64,000 bases of DNA from Podocnemis expansa (GCA_007922195.1 ML681981.1:9502318-9566317); one strand, 5' to 3'; counted from the stretch's first letter, positions 44,840 through 58,234 are shown. Notes: generated from the letters alone by a model not told the origin. Program-made: numbers and translations.

Positions 44840-47399
44840 TGCTATGTAAAGAACAGAAATCTTACAGAACCAAGTGAATGGATTTTGCGCATCCAAAACA
44901 TGATGGGCTTTTCCATCAAGCTTTGGGAAATCCTTTGCAAAGTCTCCATTAAAATTGTAGCATTGGAGCATTTTGGCTTCTGTCATCAGTAAGTGAAATC
45001 CTGACACCTGAAAATGAAAAAATGTTATACTGATGATTTGCAAAGACTTTGAATATAGCTGCCTAAAAAATAGTTGGTCCATTTAAGGATGTATAAAACA
45101 AAATCCACTCATGCCACCTGAGATGAGGTGTCAGCCAGTTTCTCAATTTTTGTGAACTACAGCTTGATTATTTTTCCAGAAAGGATCTTCTAATCTTTCT
45201 ATACATAGCTTGCTGTTAACATAATTACTAAAGAGAAAAATTATTTAGGTTAATAGCTCTTCACTTGCTTTACATGTTTTTATTCTTGCCAAATTGAGTG
45301 TATTTCCTGAATTAAAGAACCAATTATTCTTAGGAGTTTTGGAGTTTTTTTAAATTAAATTATTCTACTATATATATAATTCTAAATTGAATACTAGTTT
45401 AGGCTTATTTAATTTCAAACTTTCATTTAATTATGTAGAAAGATTCTTCAATAGTGCTTGAAGATAACTGAATAGAAGCAGCAACTGCACATTAAGAAGA
45501 GTGGACAGAATTCAGCAAAGGGATCATGGACAAGAGCATGGTGTACTATTTCCCTAGAACAAAAATCTGACATGTCTTTGGGTTACCATGAAGTCATTGG
45601 CAAGTCTCCACTGGTGACGATACATGCTGGAATCAGTAACAGTATCATGTGGTGGTACACAGATTATAAAAAATTTCTGAGACCTCAGAAAGGAAGTGAG
45701 AAAAGGAAAGTCCTGTTGATCTTCTGTGAAGCACTGAACTACATTCCAGTGAGAGATGATAGTGTACTTTCTGCATCTTGCAGGTTGGGAAGGTAATAGT
45801 TTTAGTTGGAGATTAGCTGGAGCAGCCAGGAGGTTGTTAAGTTAGCCAGGGAAGGAAAGAGTGCAAATGTGACATAAACTGTATCAGGAAAAATGTAAAC
45901 CAATATGAGAGAAAATGTGAGGAGAATAAATTTTTCAGTTGTTTACACACCAATGCTAGGAGTCTTGGTAAACACGGAACAGGAAAATCCTCATTAAGAA
46001 TTTTTAAAGATTTTTTTTAGAAGATTCTTTTTAAAAAGATTTTTAAAAGTTTTTTTAAAGTTTTTTTTTTTTAAATCTTAATTAAGAATTTTTAAACAAT
46101 CCTCATTAGGAATTTTCTTCTGCTTTTCATTTTAGCTAATGGGAATATAAGAGAACTCCCTTCTACTTACATGGATCAAAGTGGGAATGTTTCTTTCTAA
46201 ATTTAAACAAGATATTTATTGATGTTGCAAAAAGTGTTACAGTGATTCACATGAGATCTGTTCTGTTTTCTGCTGATACAGACCGTAGGAAAGGTTCCTG
46301 GTGGCAGAAAGTCTGCCCAGGAAGTAAAGGGCTATGAATGCATAAGGTGTCCACAAGCTCCTTCCCACTGGGAGAGCTCAAGCTAATCAGCTCTCCTCTA
46401 AAAGGAGCAAGCTGGGGATAAGTCATAGTCACAGTAAGCAATAAATGCACTAATTCTGTGCATCCCTCTAGCAGCTTCTGCAGAGCATACAACAAAGCTT
46501 GCTCGCTCTTGATGAACCTGGAAATGCTGGCTGCCCTTCCATGGAGATGAGTTTTTCCTTTACCCGTCAGAGACAATGGACCTTGCTGGCACAGGAAGAT
46601 GGACTGTGCAATAATGACCATATGTCCCACAAAAGGATTGTTGTGCAAGCCATCTGATATTCATGTTTATGAAAGGAATTTTCATGCACTAGGGCATGCT
46701 GATCTAGTCAAACTTTAGGATCCAGTTTACTATTCTAGAAATGTAGAAAGGTTAAGTATTTGCTTAAACTAAGATTCTGAGGAAGGGAAGAAAAATATTG
46801 GTTTTGCTAATACTTTTTAAAAAAATCAGAAAGAGGATAAAAAAGTTAAAAGAAATAGCAGTAGTCTCCTCCTTGACAAATATGTTAGAGTAGGATACAA
46901 GAGGCCTTTTTTTTAATTCCACCGCCATGTTGAAGAGAAGGTTGGGGTGTTTTCCCTGCTTTTTAAATCATTCCATATCAAGCTATTGTAAAATCATTAG
47001 AAATAACATTCCTTTGTCCATTTAACAAACAACAAAACACTTTTGAAGGGCAAACTTTTGCCTTGTGATTGAACAAAATGGGAACATTTAAGACCAGCGC
47101 AGAGCTCCTTCAAAGCAATAGAGCTCCTTCAAAACTTAGGGAACTGCTTACTTGCTGTAGAGGATATTCTGCATCACTTCACAATGGAACACTGACAGGT
47201 ATGGCAGGAGGAACTTCTAAGGTATGTAGAGCTTGATTACTAGTAAAATCATTTTAATTTTTACATCATACTTAGGATGAGTCTTTTGGCCAGATAGTTA
47301 AGGGTAGGTGGGCGGAAATAACATGTCTAACTTGTACTCCAGTTCATGTCTAATTTATACTTTAAATCATATCCAAAGCTTGGCAAAACAAAACAAAAC
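44840..47399. other. no recognised gene; low-complexity A/T tract inside
   Basis: 45985-46100 is a T-rich low-complexity tract of degenerate AAGATTTTT repeats. A 74-codon frame (45572-45796) has a faint look of a CR1 ORF1 esterase (PLVTIHAGISN against HVGTND), too weak to call. A 133-codon minus-strand frame (46247-46648) is the longest non-repetitive frame here and is unrecognised. Confidence 0.4.
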
Positions 47400-47656
47400 T
47401 GCAAACTTGAATTTTGGTTTCTGCACAAATTTAATCCATAAAATTCTAACTGTGAAAGCAATTAGCCATTGGAATAATTTACTAAGGGTCATGGCCAATT
47501 CGCCATCACTAGCCATTTTGAAATCAATCAAGAGAGGATGTTTTTCACAAAGGTATGCTCTAGGAATTACTTTGGGAAAGTTCTCTATAGCCTGTGATGT
47601 ACACAAAGTCGGACTAAATTATCACAGTGACCCCTTCTTTGACCTTCAGCTCTATA
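47400..47656 (+). mobile_element. CR1 LINE 3' end fragment
   Basis: GCAATTAGCCATTGGAATAA, TTTACTAAGGGTCATGG, ATTCGCCATCACTAGCCA, GGTATGCTCTAGGAATTAC and ATCACAGTGACCCCTTC follow the CR1 3' order, forward strand. Explains the 142-codon frame 47308-47736. Confidence 0.75.
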
Positions 47657-48282
47657 AGCACATGGTCCTAACACTTAGCCCATTCTCTGCAATATACACA
47701 AGAAAAGCTCAGAGCAAAGTAATTATTTTTAAATAATATAAATTATTTAAGAAGGTAGCCATACAAAGAATTGTATTACAAGTCAGGACTTCAATTTCAT
47801 CATCTGAAGAGTCTTATCATTTATGATGAGTTATAAAATTACCTGAGCCGCCTCATTTGTATGTTTTTAAAACATTCTTAGCCAGCTGTTATTTTACTAT
47901 GTATAGCTTTTTTTTAATTTGCCTACCATGGATTGATATCAAAAAAGGCGATTTATTTTATGTAAGGCTAGACTGAAATTATTTATAGCTAGATTTGGTA
48001 CACACAACATACATTATAACTTCACTGTACTGGAAGACTGGCCATGAGCAATCAATACTGTCAATGAATTTGAGGTGCAAATAATGAGGGCAATAGAGAG
48101 TACTGTCAAATACCTGTTTGAAGCATGAGCAAAATACCTTCATAGATAAGGAATTTTAAGTCAAGTGCAAGTCTATGTATTTATTACAATAACCGAACCC
48201 AGTAGCTTTAAAGCAAAATGAGCCAATCTACCACTCCTGCAGTAGCCGAATACTCACCATAATAACAAATAGAAACATGGCC
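47657..48282. other. no recognisable feature
   Basis: AT-rich; nothing recognised. Confidence 0.4.
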
Positions 48283-48436
48283 GGGCTGGGGATTGTGGCA
48301 TGCTCTGCAGCAGAACGACTCCAGCAAAGATGAGTGATGGCATCACAGGAGTGCCAGGGCGCTGTCCCCTTTTGGTGCCCCTCAAATGCCGGCGCCCCCC
48401 TGCAATACAGGGGCTGCTTACTGCCTCGAGTTGGCC
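48283..48436. repeat. possible hAT-type element fragment
   Basis: GC-rich patch with GGCCGGGCTGGGG at one side and GAGTTGGCCCTG at the other, plus GCCGGCGCCCCCC. It resembles a decayed hAT MITE. No TSD. Confidence 0.3.
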
Positions 48437-48572
48437 CTGAATAGAAAAAGCTGATTTGGAACCTATGTTACATTTTTAAAGAGTCTCAAAATCCTTTGAT
48501 GCTGCCCTGGCCAGGAGGCCAATTCAGCAAATTGTCCCTGTGCATACCTGAGTACCTGCAAGGATAATCCTG

Positions 48573-49232
48573 GAATCCAATGACACTCTTAGGCTGTGTC
48601 TACACTTAGACTGTTAAATTGAATTAACTTAAAATCAAACTAATTAAATCAAAGTAATAATCATTAAATTTAATTAAGCTAAATTGAATAAACATGGCTC
48701 CACTAGAAGCCTAAATCGAACTAGCAGATCCATGGGCAGGACTTGCTAGTTTGATTTAGGAGAGGGGCACCATGGGAGGTGTGGCAAGATGGCCCCCAAG
48801 AAGGGCCATGCCCCCACCCAATATATAGAAAGAGGAAGGCACCCTGGGAGGAAGAAGGGCAAAGAATATTAATTCAAACTAATGGTAAATTCAAATTAAC
48901 ACAGCTACACTGGATTAAATTGAACTAATAAATTTGATTTAACCGTCATTTCAAATTTAAGGGAGGTTTTATAATTTTGAAATGCCCTTTCCTTATTTCA
49001 AACTGAGGGAGGTCCTTATTTTGAACTAAGGAAAGCTAGTGTGGCCATGCAACATTTTAAATTGAATTAATAATCATTAATTAGATTTAAGTGTAGACAT
49101 AGCTTTAAAGACTAACAAGTTTATTTCTCTCAGGAGCTGGGCATAATCCCACTTAAATTTGATAGACTTTACAAATCCTACAGGACATTTTGTTTGTTTT
49201 GCTGAAATAGTCTAACACAGCTACCCCTCTGG
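48573..49232 (+). mobile_element. Penelope-derived foldback unit 4, carrying TIR element B
   Basis: Bracketed by a 13-bp repeat with one mismatch, AAGGATAATCCTG (48560-48572) and AAGGATAATTCTG (49233-49245). The left arm GGAATCCAATGACACTCTTA (decayed reverse tail) is cut by TIR element B and resumes TTTAAAGACTAACAAG at 49104. The right arm carries CTACAGGACATTTTG and GTCTAACACAGCTACCCC. The oldest-looking of the units. Confidence 0.65.
48592..49103. mobile_element. TIR DNA transposon, copy B (512 bp)
   Basis: Ends GGCTGTGTCTACACTTAG and TAAGTGTAGACATAGC are inverted repeats, with subterminal TTAAATTGAATTAA palindromes. Shares an internal GGGGCACCATGGGA-GTGTGGCAAGATGGCC block with copy A, in reverse orientation. 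Target duplication not clear (TTA/TTTA possible). No coding capacity. Confidence 0.75.
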
Positions 49233-49249
49233 AAGGATAATTCTGATTC

Positions 49250-51009
49250 TGTTGTTGGAAAATACAGGTGACCCCAGTCATTCAATATCTATTAAGCCTT
49301 CACCTCTACCTATGTCCCTTATCTACTGCATAGTGTGAATCTGCCTGCCCTTGGGACACATAGAATGTGCCATTTGTAATGGCATCAGGAAACTTCTAAT
49401 TGTAGGAACCTTCTGATGTCCCTTGCACAGAGTACTGAATCTACCTGATTATCATCTAGATCGCTCTTGTATAGGATGGCAGTCCTTTAACATAGGTACA
49501 TATCTCTAACAAAAAGTGTACGTACGGATGGAATAGGACACTTCTGACCAGTAGTAAAAAGAAGGAAAAACTTTAGTAATATTAGGGTGTTTTTAAGTAA
49601 ACTGGAGGATTAGGCCAATTTGGCAGCGATATTAGGGATTTACTATTTGCTGTGGTTACAGCTTCCAACAAAAATTTCAGATTGTACAGTCCCATTAAAA
49701 TTTGGATTAATCAGGATTAATACTCACCGAGGAGTGGAAAATTCGTAAATAAGCCTCCTTGCTTCCCTCATTCCCACCCCTTCCAGTACTCTGCTGCTGA
49801 TTTTGGTGTAAATTGAAAAATACTCCTAGAGCCCCAGTAAGTTTATAATCAATATGTTGACCAGCTATAAATATTACCTTTTAAAGGAAATGTATTTAAA
49901 CCAAAAACTAATTTTATCAGAGATCTACTTTCTTGGGTTATTTAGGATATGTATTTAATTTGGTTGCCCCTTCATCCCTTTGGTTTATTTCTTCCATGGA
50001 TCACCGCTATTTCCAGTTGAAGAATGCATTCTGAACACAGTAGAACCTTATTAGTGTTGAACAGGGTTTCACAAGCATGACACAAGTCTGTGGTAAAAAG
50101 AAGTATTAAAGCCCTTTTAGGGCTTGTAGTGTAAAATGTAGGCTTTTACTGTGACTCCAGTAATGACAGTTAAATTTAACATGGCCTAGCAGAGGAAATA
50201 TTTTAATAAATCTTTTTTTTTTCTTTTCCTGTTTCCTAATTGCACAGCTGGAAGGAGGAAGCTTTCTCCAACTTCTGAGCTGTAGTATTTCAGAGGATAT
50301 CCTTGCCTCTCCCCACCTTCCTATAAATAAATGGGAGAACTTCTGTCCTATCTTTAAAAGTCATTGTGCACAACTCCAAAGCTTGTGCATCTTAGAATAA
50401 TAATCTAAGAAACATTTGACTGTGTACAACTGCCAATACCAGTAAAAGGAGATGCCTGCATACAGATATACTGTGGAATCTCTGACTTAGTTATAAGGAT
50501 CCACAAATAAGTCTATGTGACTGTTTATCTACATCTACCAATCTTTGATATGTAACTCCATTTGCATGGAATTACTCCAGATTCACACCTAAGTGTACAA
50601 AAGGAGACTTTGGCTCCTGGTTTTTAGGATTATGAGACTATATGCTTTTTATTGGCCTAGTTCTGCATTTTATCCAGCCGTTTGCTATCTTCCTTTAGCT
50701 CAATAACTGTATATACTTTTTTTGGATGAAACATCTCAGTATGATGTCACGTCTAATTTGCTATTGATACTGGCTCTCAGGATCTACCGAAAATGGTACT
50801 GAGTACATTTCATTAAAGCCCAGTGAGCTCTTGCCTTTTGTTTCCAGTACTCAGATTTATTTCTAGGGCAAGACCTCATCCATTTACAGGCATTCAGACA
50901 AGAGTTCCTAAAAGCTTTCATTCAAAGTTGAAGAGAATGGAATTTCAACCCTAACCTCACTCACAGTATAAAGTTATTTAACCTCTCCATTTGGTACCGG
51001 TTCAATCTT
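49250..51009. other. no recognisable feature
   Basis: AT-rich, apparently unique; nothing recognised. Confidence 0.4.
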
Positions 51010-51845
51010 TATGGCAGTGTGGTGTCCAGTACTGGTGTTACAATTCAAGCAGAAAAAACTGGAGAGGAGTCAGAGAAGAACCAAGAGAATAATTAAAGGA
51101 TTGGTAAATGTGTCTTGTAGTGGAAGACTCAAAGAGCTCAATTTGTTAAGCTTAACAAACAGAAGGTCAAGGGATGACTTGGGCTTTGTCTTAATTATGG
51201 GCTAGGGAAGCGATTCCTCACTTGCATAGCCATCCTTACACTATCTCAATGAGAGCACTGTATAGTTGCTGGTACTGTAGCCACTGGTGATATGGCTAAG
51301 CTGACGCATACACCCCCCTGAATCCTGTGGGTATAAACTTGGCACAACCACGATGTGCCCCTGCTGCCTGAACAAGTGTGACTATATTGCTGTCTGTATT
51401 TGTGCTGGCTCCCCTTGAGCTTGTGTGAGCATATGAATAAGAGCTAGAAATCACAGCCCTAGCTCATTGTGCTATGCATAACCTTGATTACATTCTAAAA
51501 GTATCCAGGTGGGGAACAAATGTTTCATAATAAAGGACTTTAGCAGACAAAGGTATAACATACTCAATAGCTGGTAGCTGAAGCCAGGCAAACTCAAACT
51601 AGAAAAAAGGTGCAAATTTTTAGCAATGAGGCTAGCAAACCATTGGAACAACCCAGCAAGGATTTTGGTGGATTCTCCATCCTTAAACTTTTTAAAATCA
51701 AGATTTCATGCAGCTTTTTTTTTTTTTTAAATATATGCTTTGAGTCAACTAGAAGTTAATTCAGAGAAGTCATAAGGTCTCTATTATGCAAAAGTTCAGA
51801 ACTGATTATCACAGTGGTCCCTTCTAGTCTTTTAATCAACGAAAT
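51010..51845 (+). mobile_element. CR1 LINE 3' part, interrupted
   Basis: 51010-51195 encodes a CR1 C-terminal stretch (KKLERSQRRTKRIIKGLVN; RLKELNLLSLTNRRSRDDLG). 51480-51845 continues in CR1 order (TGGGGAACAAATGTTTCATA, AAAGGTATAACA, AAACCATTGGAACAACC, TTGGTGGATTCTCCATCC, ATCACAGTGGTCCCTTC). The middle 51196-51479 is foreign and unassigned. Confidence 0.75.
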
Positions 51846-52559
51846 GTTGAGTTACTTCAGCAGTATTTCATGGGTGAAATCTTGGCCTCAGTGAAGTCAA
51901 TAGGAATTTTGCCATTAATTTATATGGAGTCAATATGTAACTCTTTGCTGGAGTTCTAATTATCCATAGTCCATGCAGAATTACTTGCTAAAACTAGGCA
52001 ACATTCTTTGCAAGTTACTTCATCATACAGGGCCTAGTACCAACTTTTTGGGTGAAAAACAGTGAGGAATTCACTGTCATACTGCAACACATGCAATACT
52101 ATTCCCATTTATGGTCAGCTAAATATCTTCCTGCTACTACTGATTTGCCACTAATGTATTATCTTAGCAGTATCTGAATAATAAGCACAAGAAAGATTGA
52201 TGCAACTATAGCTGCAGAAAAACAAGCTCAGAAAAATAATGTTATGTTTAGTCAAGTGTATATAAAGCAGAAAGATCACAGGGCGCTTTTCAGACAGCAG
52301 AGGTAAATGGTAGCACCAACCATTGGAAACGCCATATTTTTACTGAACGAAATTAGTTTGTGTGAAAGTTACTGAAGGCTTGTCTTCTAATTCAGTATCA
52401 TTTGCCAGTGAATATGACACTGACATGTTATTTTCACCATTAACTATCATTTTTTCAGTAAGCAGAGGCAAGTCATAGTCAATCTAGTGTCTTCACGTTA
52501 AAATATTGTCCCAGTAGGTCTGATGTTGAGGTTCAGGTTCTGGGCCAGTAACTAGAAGT
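51846..52559. other. no recognisable feature
   Basis: AT-rich; nothing recognised. Confidence 0.4.
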
Positions 52560-53400
52560 CAACAACCTTTGCTTACCCCTCTGCCACTCCTGCACCCTCA
52601 GCAGGTGCCAGCAGTGGGGCCAGCAAGTGCTGGGGGCTGCATGGCACATAGTGGCTCCTTCTCCCTGTAGCTCCCACCCTCCAGTGGGGCCTGAGGCCAC
52701 AAGAGCTGCAGGCACAGTGGCTCCTGCTGGAGGAGTGGGGCCAGCAGGGGAGAGCAGCCAGAGGGCTGGGAGCCCTGCATACCACTCTGAATGTGTGTGT
52801 GCAGGGCTGGATATCACAGGGGCTTTAAAGGCTTAAGCCCTGGGTCATGACCATAAAGGGGGCTCTGGACTCTAGCCCCTAAAACTCCGATAACCTCTCA
52901 CCCTCCTGAGTCCTGGCTCAGCACTGGCGGGGCAGAAGCATTGATAGCACTTCTACCTTGCTGGCAATGAGGGCAGTGGGGGTAAGACCCTGGAGCTAGA
53001 CCGGGCTCTGAACTTCATCCCACCCCTTGGGCTGGCTCGCTCGCTCCTGGGGGCAGGGTGGGATGGGAAGGGTCCTGTTCTCTCTGCCTGGAGGTTGGGG
53101 CTGACTGCCTTGTGGCAAGACCGCCACAACTCCAGAGTGGTCTTCCAGAGCCTGTGGCCCTGGGGGGCTGTGTCGGAGGCCCCCACATCACATGCCAGCC
53201 ACCCCCTCCCTCCAGGCACTCGGGAAGACTGGCCAGTGTGGGAGCACCCTTTGGCCCCAGGGTTTCCCCCCAGTGATGGGGGTGTAGGGGCCAGCCCGTG
53301 CAGTGAGGGGACCCAGGCTATGGAGTTGCTGACCCCTGGCCTATCAGATTATGGGCTAAGGTACAGGACTAAGCCTCCAAAGTCATTGGCTCAGCACCTA
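52560..53400. repeat. GC-rich patch, probably decayed DNA transposon sequence
   Basis: The part from 52802 (CAGGGCTGG...GGGGCTTTAAAGGCTTAAGCC, then GGGCTCTGGACTCT) resembles the hAT-type insert at 63707 (GGGCTTACAGGGCTTGAGCC). Overlapping frames up to 102 codons on both strands reflect high GC. No TSD found. Confidence 0.35.
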
Positions 53401-54387
53401 TAGCTTGCCAGACCCAGTTCCAGGACCCTGAGCTCATTGGTAAAGCACATTTTTCTTCTCAAGTAAAGGCAGAGGCATTTGATATTACTGGTTGAAGTTG
53501 ATCAAAATAGTAGTGGGGAGATCAGCAACCCTCATGGCTTTATCTTATCATGGGTTTGACTTGCAGCATCTGTTGTTTTGGGTGGTATTCAGTAAGCCTG
53601 GAGTCTTGGTTACTAGAGTTCAAAAGCAGAGATGTGGAATAATAATCAAGAGGCTATAAGAGATCTTTGAATTTGCATAAGCCTTTTTTTACTCACCACC
53701 ATGGTGGTGCCTTACATAGGGGCCATCACTAACCATTAGAGGTTTGCTTGTTCTTCCTCTTCCTGTAAGGGGGACAGCATATGAATCTTTATTATTTATT
53801 TATAATGTAACTTTTCTACTGTCAGAAGAAAGCAAGGGCAGAGGTGAGTGTTGCAGTTTTAATTAAAGGCAGTGAGATTCATTGACATATGAAAAAGTAC
53901 ATGTGGTGGCTGATCTGATAAAGGTACTATGAGGAGTGAATCCATTAAGCAAATTGTATATGCCTGTAACAACCTGACAGCTCCTAGACAAGGTGCATTC
54001 ACTTGACTGGAGTTTCTGTTGCCATTGGTTTGCTGATTCCCTCCAGATTTCTTTCTCTTTGCTTTGGCAGAAGTCATTATAGCCCAACCAAAAGTAATGC
54101 TCCATCCTGCCAGACTGGGATGGAAGGGGGAGGAGAGCATAAAATATCAGAACAATTACAATGGTTTATATTTAATAGTGCCTGGAAGTAGTCAGGACTT
54201 TTTAAAAATATAAACAAACAAAGGTCATAAGGAATGATGAGAAAAGCATATGCAGTCTACAAAACGGTACTGGAAATATAAATAAAGAAAACCGATAATG
54301 AAGAATGTTGTGTGGATGGTTCAGTGCAGGAAATTCATGAGACCTTCCCTCAGTGTCTTTCATTAGCTGTGATATGCAGTGTATGAT
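53401..54387. other. no recognisable feature
   Basis: Frames at 53859-54140 are unrecognised; nothing else seen. Confidence 0.4.
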
Positions 54388-54450
54388 GTAGACATTGGCT
54401 GAAAATCAGGAGTCCTGGGTTCTGTTCCTCCTCTTCCACTCCCTCCTTTT
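54388..54450 (+). mobile_element. SINE-like fragment (tRNA/MIR type)
   Basis: AGGAGTCCTGGGTTCTGTTCC followed by CTCTTCCACTCC resembles the B-box part of an amniote tRNA-derived SINE. Short and decayed. Confidence 0.4.
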
Positions 54451-56140
54451 GTGTGCCAGAATACACGTCCAATTATCCGATCTGCTTATTTGCATTTAGC
54501 AATGTTGTCTCAGGAAACCATTGGCAAGTGGTCCCCACCTCACACTTTTTCTACTGGGCTTCTCAAAGAGTCATTACACATTCACAAGAATCCTCATCTG
54601 TCTAGTAAAAAATGTTCCCTGTCTCAGTTAACACTTTATGCATACCAATTGCTACCATTGTGGAAGAAGATTCATTTTATTACAATTCCAAATGCACTCC
54701 CACATGTTTAAGAGAGCACATTTGCAAAAGGGGTGTGGAAAATGGTACATTTAGAGTGAAATGAAAAAGGAACAATAGGTTTTTAGCAATTCTCAATAGC
54801 CAAGGGATGTCATTGAAAATTGATCCTAAGCTTTGTGAGTTATTCTAGTGTTAGCACACTGATAACCAGTTTTATAATACATTGTGCAGTGCAGTTATTA
54901 ATCAGCAACTACAATTGTTTCAGTGACCCCTATACAGCTGCAGTTTGGTTTTCCTGAACATTATTTTTACTTACGTAGCATACTTATAGATTAATTTGAA
55001 ACACAACCCTTTAATTTTTTTCTAATCATCTTCCTCACAAAATTTTTAAAGGACTTTAGAAATTAAAAGCTTCTAGTCAGTGTTGCAAAGCTGCATTTTC
55101 ACATTAGGCAGCAGTAGGACAGTAGGCTGTAGTAGGTCGCATTGCATTTTAGGAGTTCTTTACTTTTGAGCTACAAAGATTATTAGATTATTTTCAGCCT
55201 AATGATGTTGGAACAGAAGTGGACGGTACTCTCCAACTCATGGGGGGCTGGGAGGAGGGGAATTTGCATATGACTAACTTCACAGTAACATTTTCTGAGT
55301 TTCAGCTAACTATGGATATAAGCATTATTGGTTTCAAGAACGTATAGGTTAAATCTTATCCATGACTCATCTAGTTTTCATAGCATAAAACTTGGCAATA
55401 GGTAGAGGGTTAGGGATCCTTTAGGAGAGCCAAAATTTACATGCTGAGATCATTACTATACTCAATAGTGGGTATTAAGGGTTTCAGAAACCTCTGATTT
55501 TACTTGAAGTAACAAGCATTGCAAATACTTACATATTTGTTTGTTGATAGGATTATAGTTTTTTACGTGTATATATAAAAATGCTTTGCTAAAAAAGTAA
55601 CAAATTCCTAATGCTGAATGGTTTCCTCTGCAAGGGCAAGCAGGAACAATAAAAAATACAGCTATACAATGCAGAAAGAGTGATGTGTGGTTGAAATGTG
55701 TCATGAAGAAGATAGGTATCTTGGTCTTTTGAGGGAGAACATTGAGAGAATATTTGACTATTGCAAGCATGTGAGGAGGAATGAGAAAAGGTTCAAGAAT
55801 AAGAATGAGCAAGAATAATCTTAGAACACAGGAGAAGAGGTGTCTGAGGTGATTCATGACAAAGTCAGCTTATGAAATGTCTTGAAACTGAGGAGGAGAG
55901 TATGGAAGAGAAAATTTCTGACAGACTGTAGAAGAGGGAAGGCATAATTAGAACTGTGGGGCAGAACATTTGGTGTCAATAGTTTGGGATTAATAGAAGT
56001 GGGAAAAGATAGTAAATGGGGGCTAGAGAAAGAAAGTTGCAGCATTTCAATTGTGAAACTGGAATTAGTATGTGAACTTGTGTTTCAATAATGGGGTTTG
56101 GAGCAGAGATGCATTTAAAAAAATACAGTAGAAGAAGAGG
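54451..56140. other. no recognisable feature
   Basis: AT-rich; frames up to 131 codons (55462-55857, minus) are Phe/Leu/Ile-rich and unrecognised. Confidence 0.4.
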
Positions 56141-56267
56141 TTCCAAAGGGGTACCCACATTAGTCTAGTTCAGCAAAACAAACAAGGGGTCATTTGACCC
56201 TTTTAAAGACTAACAAATTTATTTATCACATGAGTTTTGTGGGAGAAAATCCCACTTTGTCAGACAC
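56141..56267 (-). mobile_element. Penelope tail, minus strand, single arm
   Basis: Reverse complement of the Penelope tail only: TTCCAAAGGGGTACCC, TTAGTCTAGTTCAG, AAAGACTAACAAATTTATTT, GGGAGAAAATCCCACTTTG. No second arm and no TSD found, unlike the foldback units. Confidence 0.75.
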
Positions 56268-58234
56268 TCAAAGATAGGAACAAGAATGAAGGATGAAGTG
56301 GCAGTAAGAGTCTGGAGAAGACTGGAAGTTTTTGCAGTTGGTAGGGTTGTTGAATAGCTGTTCAAATTGTTATAATTAGATATCTAGCATGTACAAGCTG
56401 ACATTTCTATTTCGTGGAATTTCTAGTTTGTGATTTTGGTTAAATCCCTAATCAGACAATACCTTAACTTCAGTGCAATTGTCTATAAATTTTAAAACTG
56501 TGTTTGTTGACTTCTAAATAAGTGTTTGCACTTTGTCTTCATCTGTTTGTATCTTCCATACATCTATGCAGATTTTGACCAGCAAATATACAATAAAACA
56601 AATGAACTATTTGACTCAACAATAATGTACTTAATTGTATAATACTATGCTTAGCCTTCAAAATGTAATTCAACATAACTGAGTGGCAAGGTACTGTAAT
56701 TTTTTATTGGAGAAAAATGTTATAACATAGGCTGCTTAACACCTGGACATATTCATTGAATGAGGATATTCCTCTCTTCAGCTTTCTCTTCCAAAGTATA
56801 AATTATTCTTTTCCCATACACAGCAATTTTCAGTTAAAGAGAAGGAAAAAATAAGATGTAGCAAAGTACTATTTGAGTTAATAATGTAATTTTGACTCAC
56901 TGAATGCATTATCGTAGTAATCTAGAAATTCACTAATTATCCTTGATACAATCTCCTATCTTCAGCTGACTAAAATGGGAAGCAATAGAACATAAACTAT
57001 TCTTATGTAGCAGTGTTAGTACATTATCACAAGTGCAGTCATTCAAATCCCCAAATCCTATTACTGATTATTTAAAATGTGTATCTCCAATGAGGTACGT
57101 GTCTAAAATTCAGTTGTATAGCTGTACAAAAATCATGCAATTTACATTTTTCCCCCCTCATAAATTTAATCATTTTTTGTGGCAATTTTCCTACCTTATT
57201 CCATGTACTTGGTTTATACTCCTGACATTTGCTACTTTTCTTCATGTCTTTGCATCTCCTCCCACCTTGCTACCTACCACAAACACCATAAATCAGGATC
57301 TTAACAACTCCCTCTAGACCTTTTCTGTTGTGGTGGAGATGAAAGGAAAGAGAGGGTAGAAAGTGGTGAAGCATTGTCTTCTGGTGGAAAGGGCAAAGCT
57401 TGAAGTAGGCTCCTAAATAATAACGGAACAGAGCTCCACGCTTGAAGGGTTAGATACTCTCCATGTTGTCTTTCTGTGCAACTAGAATACTAAACCATCC
57501 AGGAATACTGCATGGTGTGTCTTAGGAACTATGTCTAAAGAAAATTCCTGCCATCAAAGTGCAAAAAGAATGTACCTTGATCTCATGCATCTTAGAAACT
57601 GAACAGGACATGGAAGGTACATGAACTTCTGTGTGGCTTAGGGTTCCTAGGTGGCAGTGATCTCATTTTGGCAACACTCTAACTTCTCCCATTCCTCCCA
57701 AGTGCTTCAGCTTTTTTTGTCTCTCATGATGTTATATGATCCCAGATGCTGACTAGTTCCCAGAAAGTGTATAGTCCAAAAAGGCTTCTTTCCAGGGGAG
57801 CTCCTAAGAAATGCAGAAGAGTTTCTCCTCCACCACCATGCACATAAATTCTATGCAAGTTAGAAAGAAAAACAAAAAACAGTTTCACTTTGAATGTTTA
57901 GAACTTCAAAAAACCTGAAGGTTATGGAATGAATAACTTTGTAATAAATTATGAAGAAATATTAATTCAGCCTGTGCTACATATTGCAAGGGATGTTATT
58001 AATTCATTTACCAAGTAAAATTCAGTGTTCGGTTTTTAATAATATCTAGATTTAGCTTTTTGCAGTAATTCTAATGACTTCATGGAAAAGCTCCATTCAT
58101 TTCTAGGAAACAATGCCTGCTCTTGTTTTGATCTCCAAATATTTCTGAATTTATATCTACCCCTCTGATAGCGCATAATTGCCCAGCTTCACAGATTCAA
58201 ATGTAATCATATACACTAGTGTCCATTCTGCTAC
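56268..58234. other. no recognisable feature
   Basis: AT-rich; nothing recognised. Confidence 0.4.

Noticed and set aside
47308..47736. 142-codon frame as a possible gene
   Set aside because: Most of it is a CR1 3' end; the ISHWNNL stretch is CR1-derived.
52533..53403. Overlapping frames of 60-102 codons as a GC-rich gene
   Set aside because: Frames are open on both strands with no domain; the region resembles decayed transposon sequence.
55462..56158. Phe/Leu-rich minus-strand frames resembling membrane segments
   Set aside because: AT-rich DNA yields hydrophobic codons; frames are short and overlapping with no family match.
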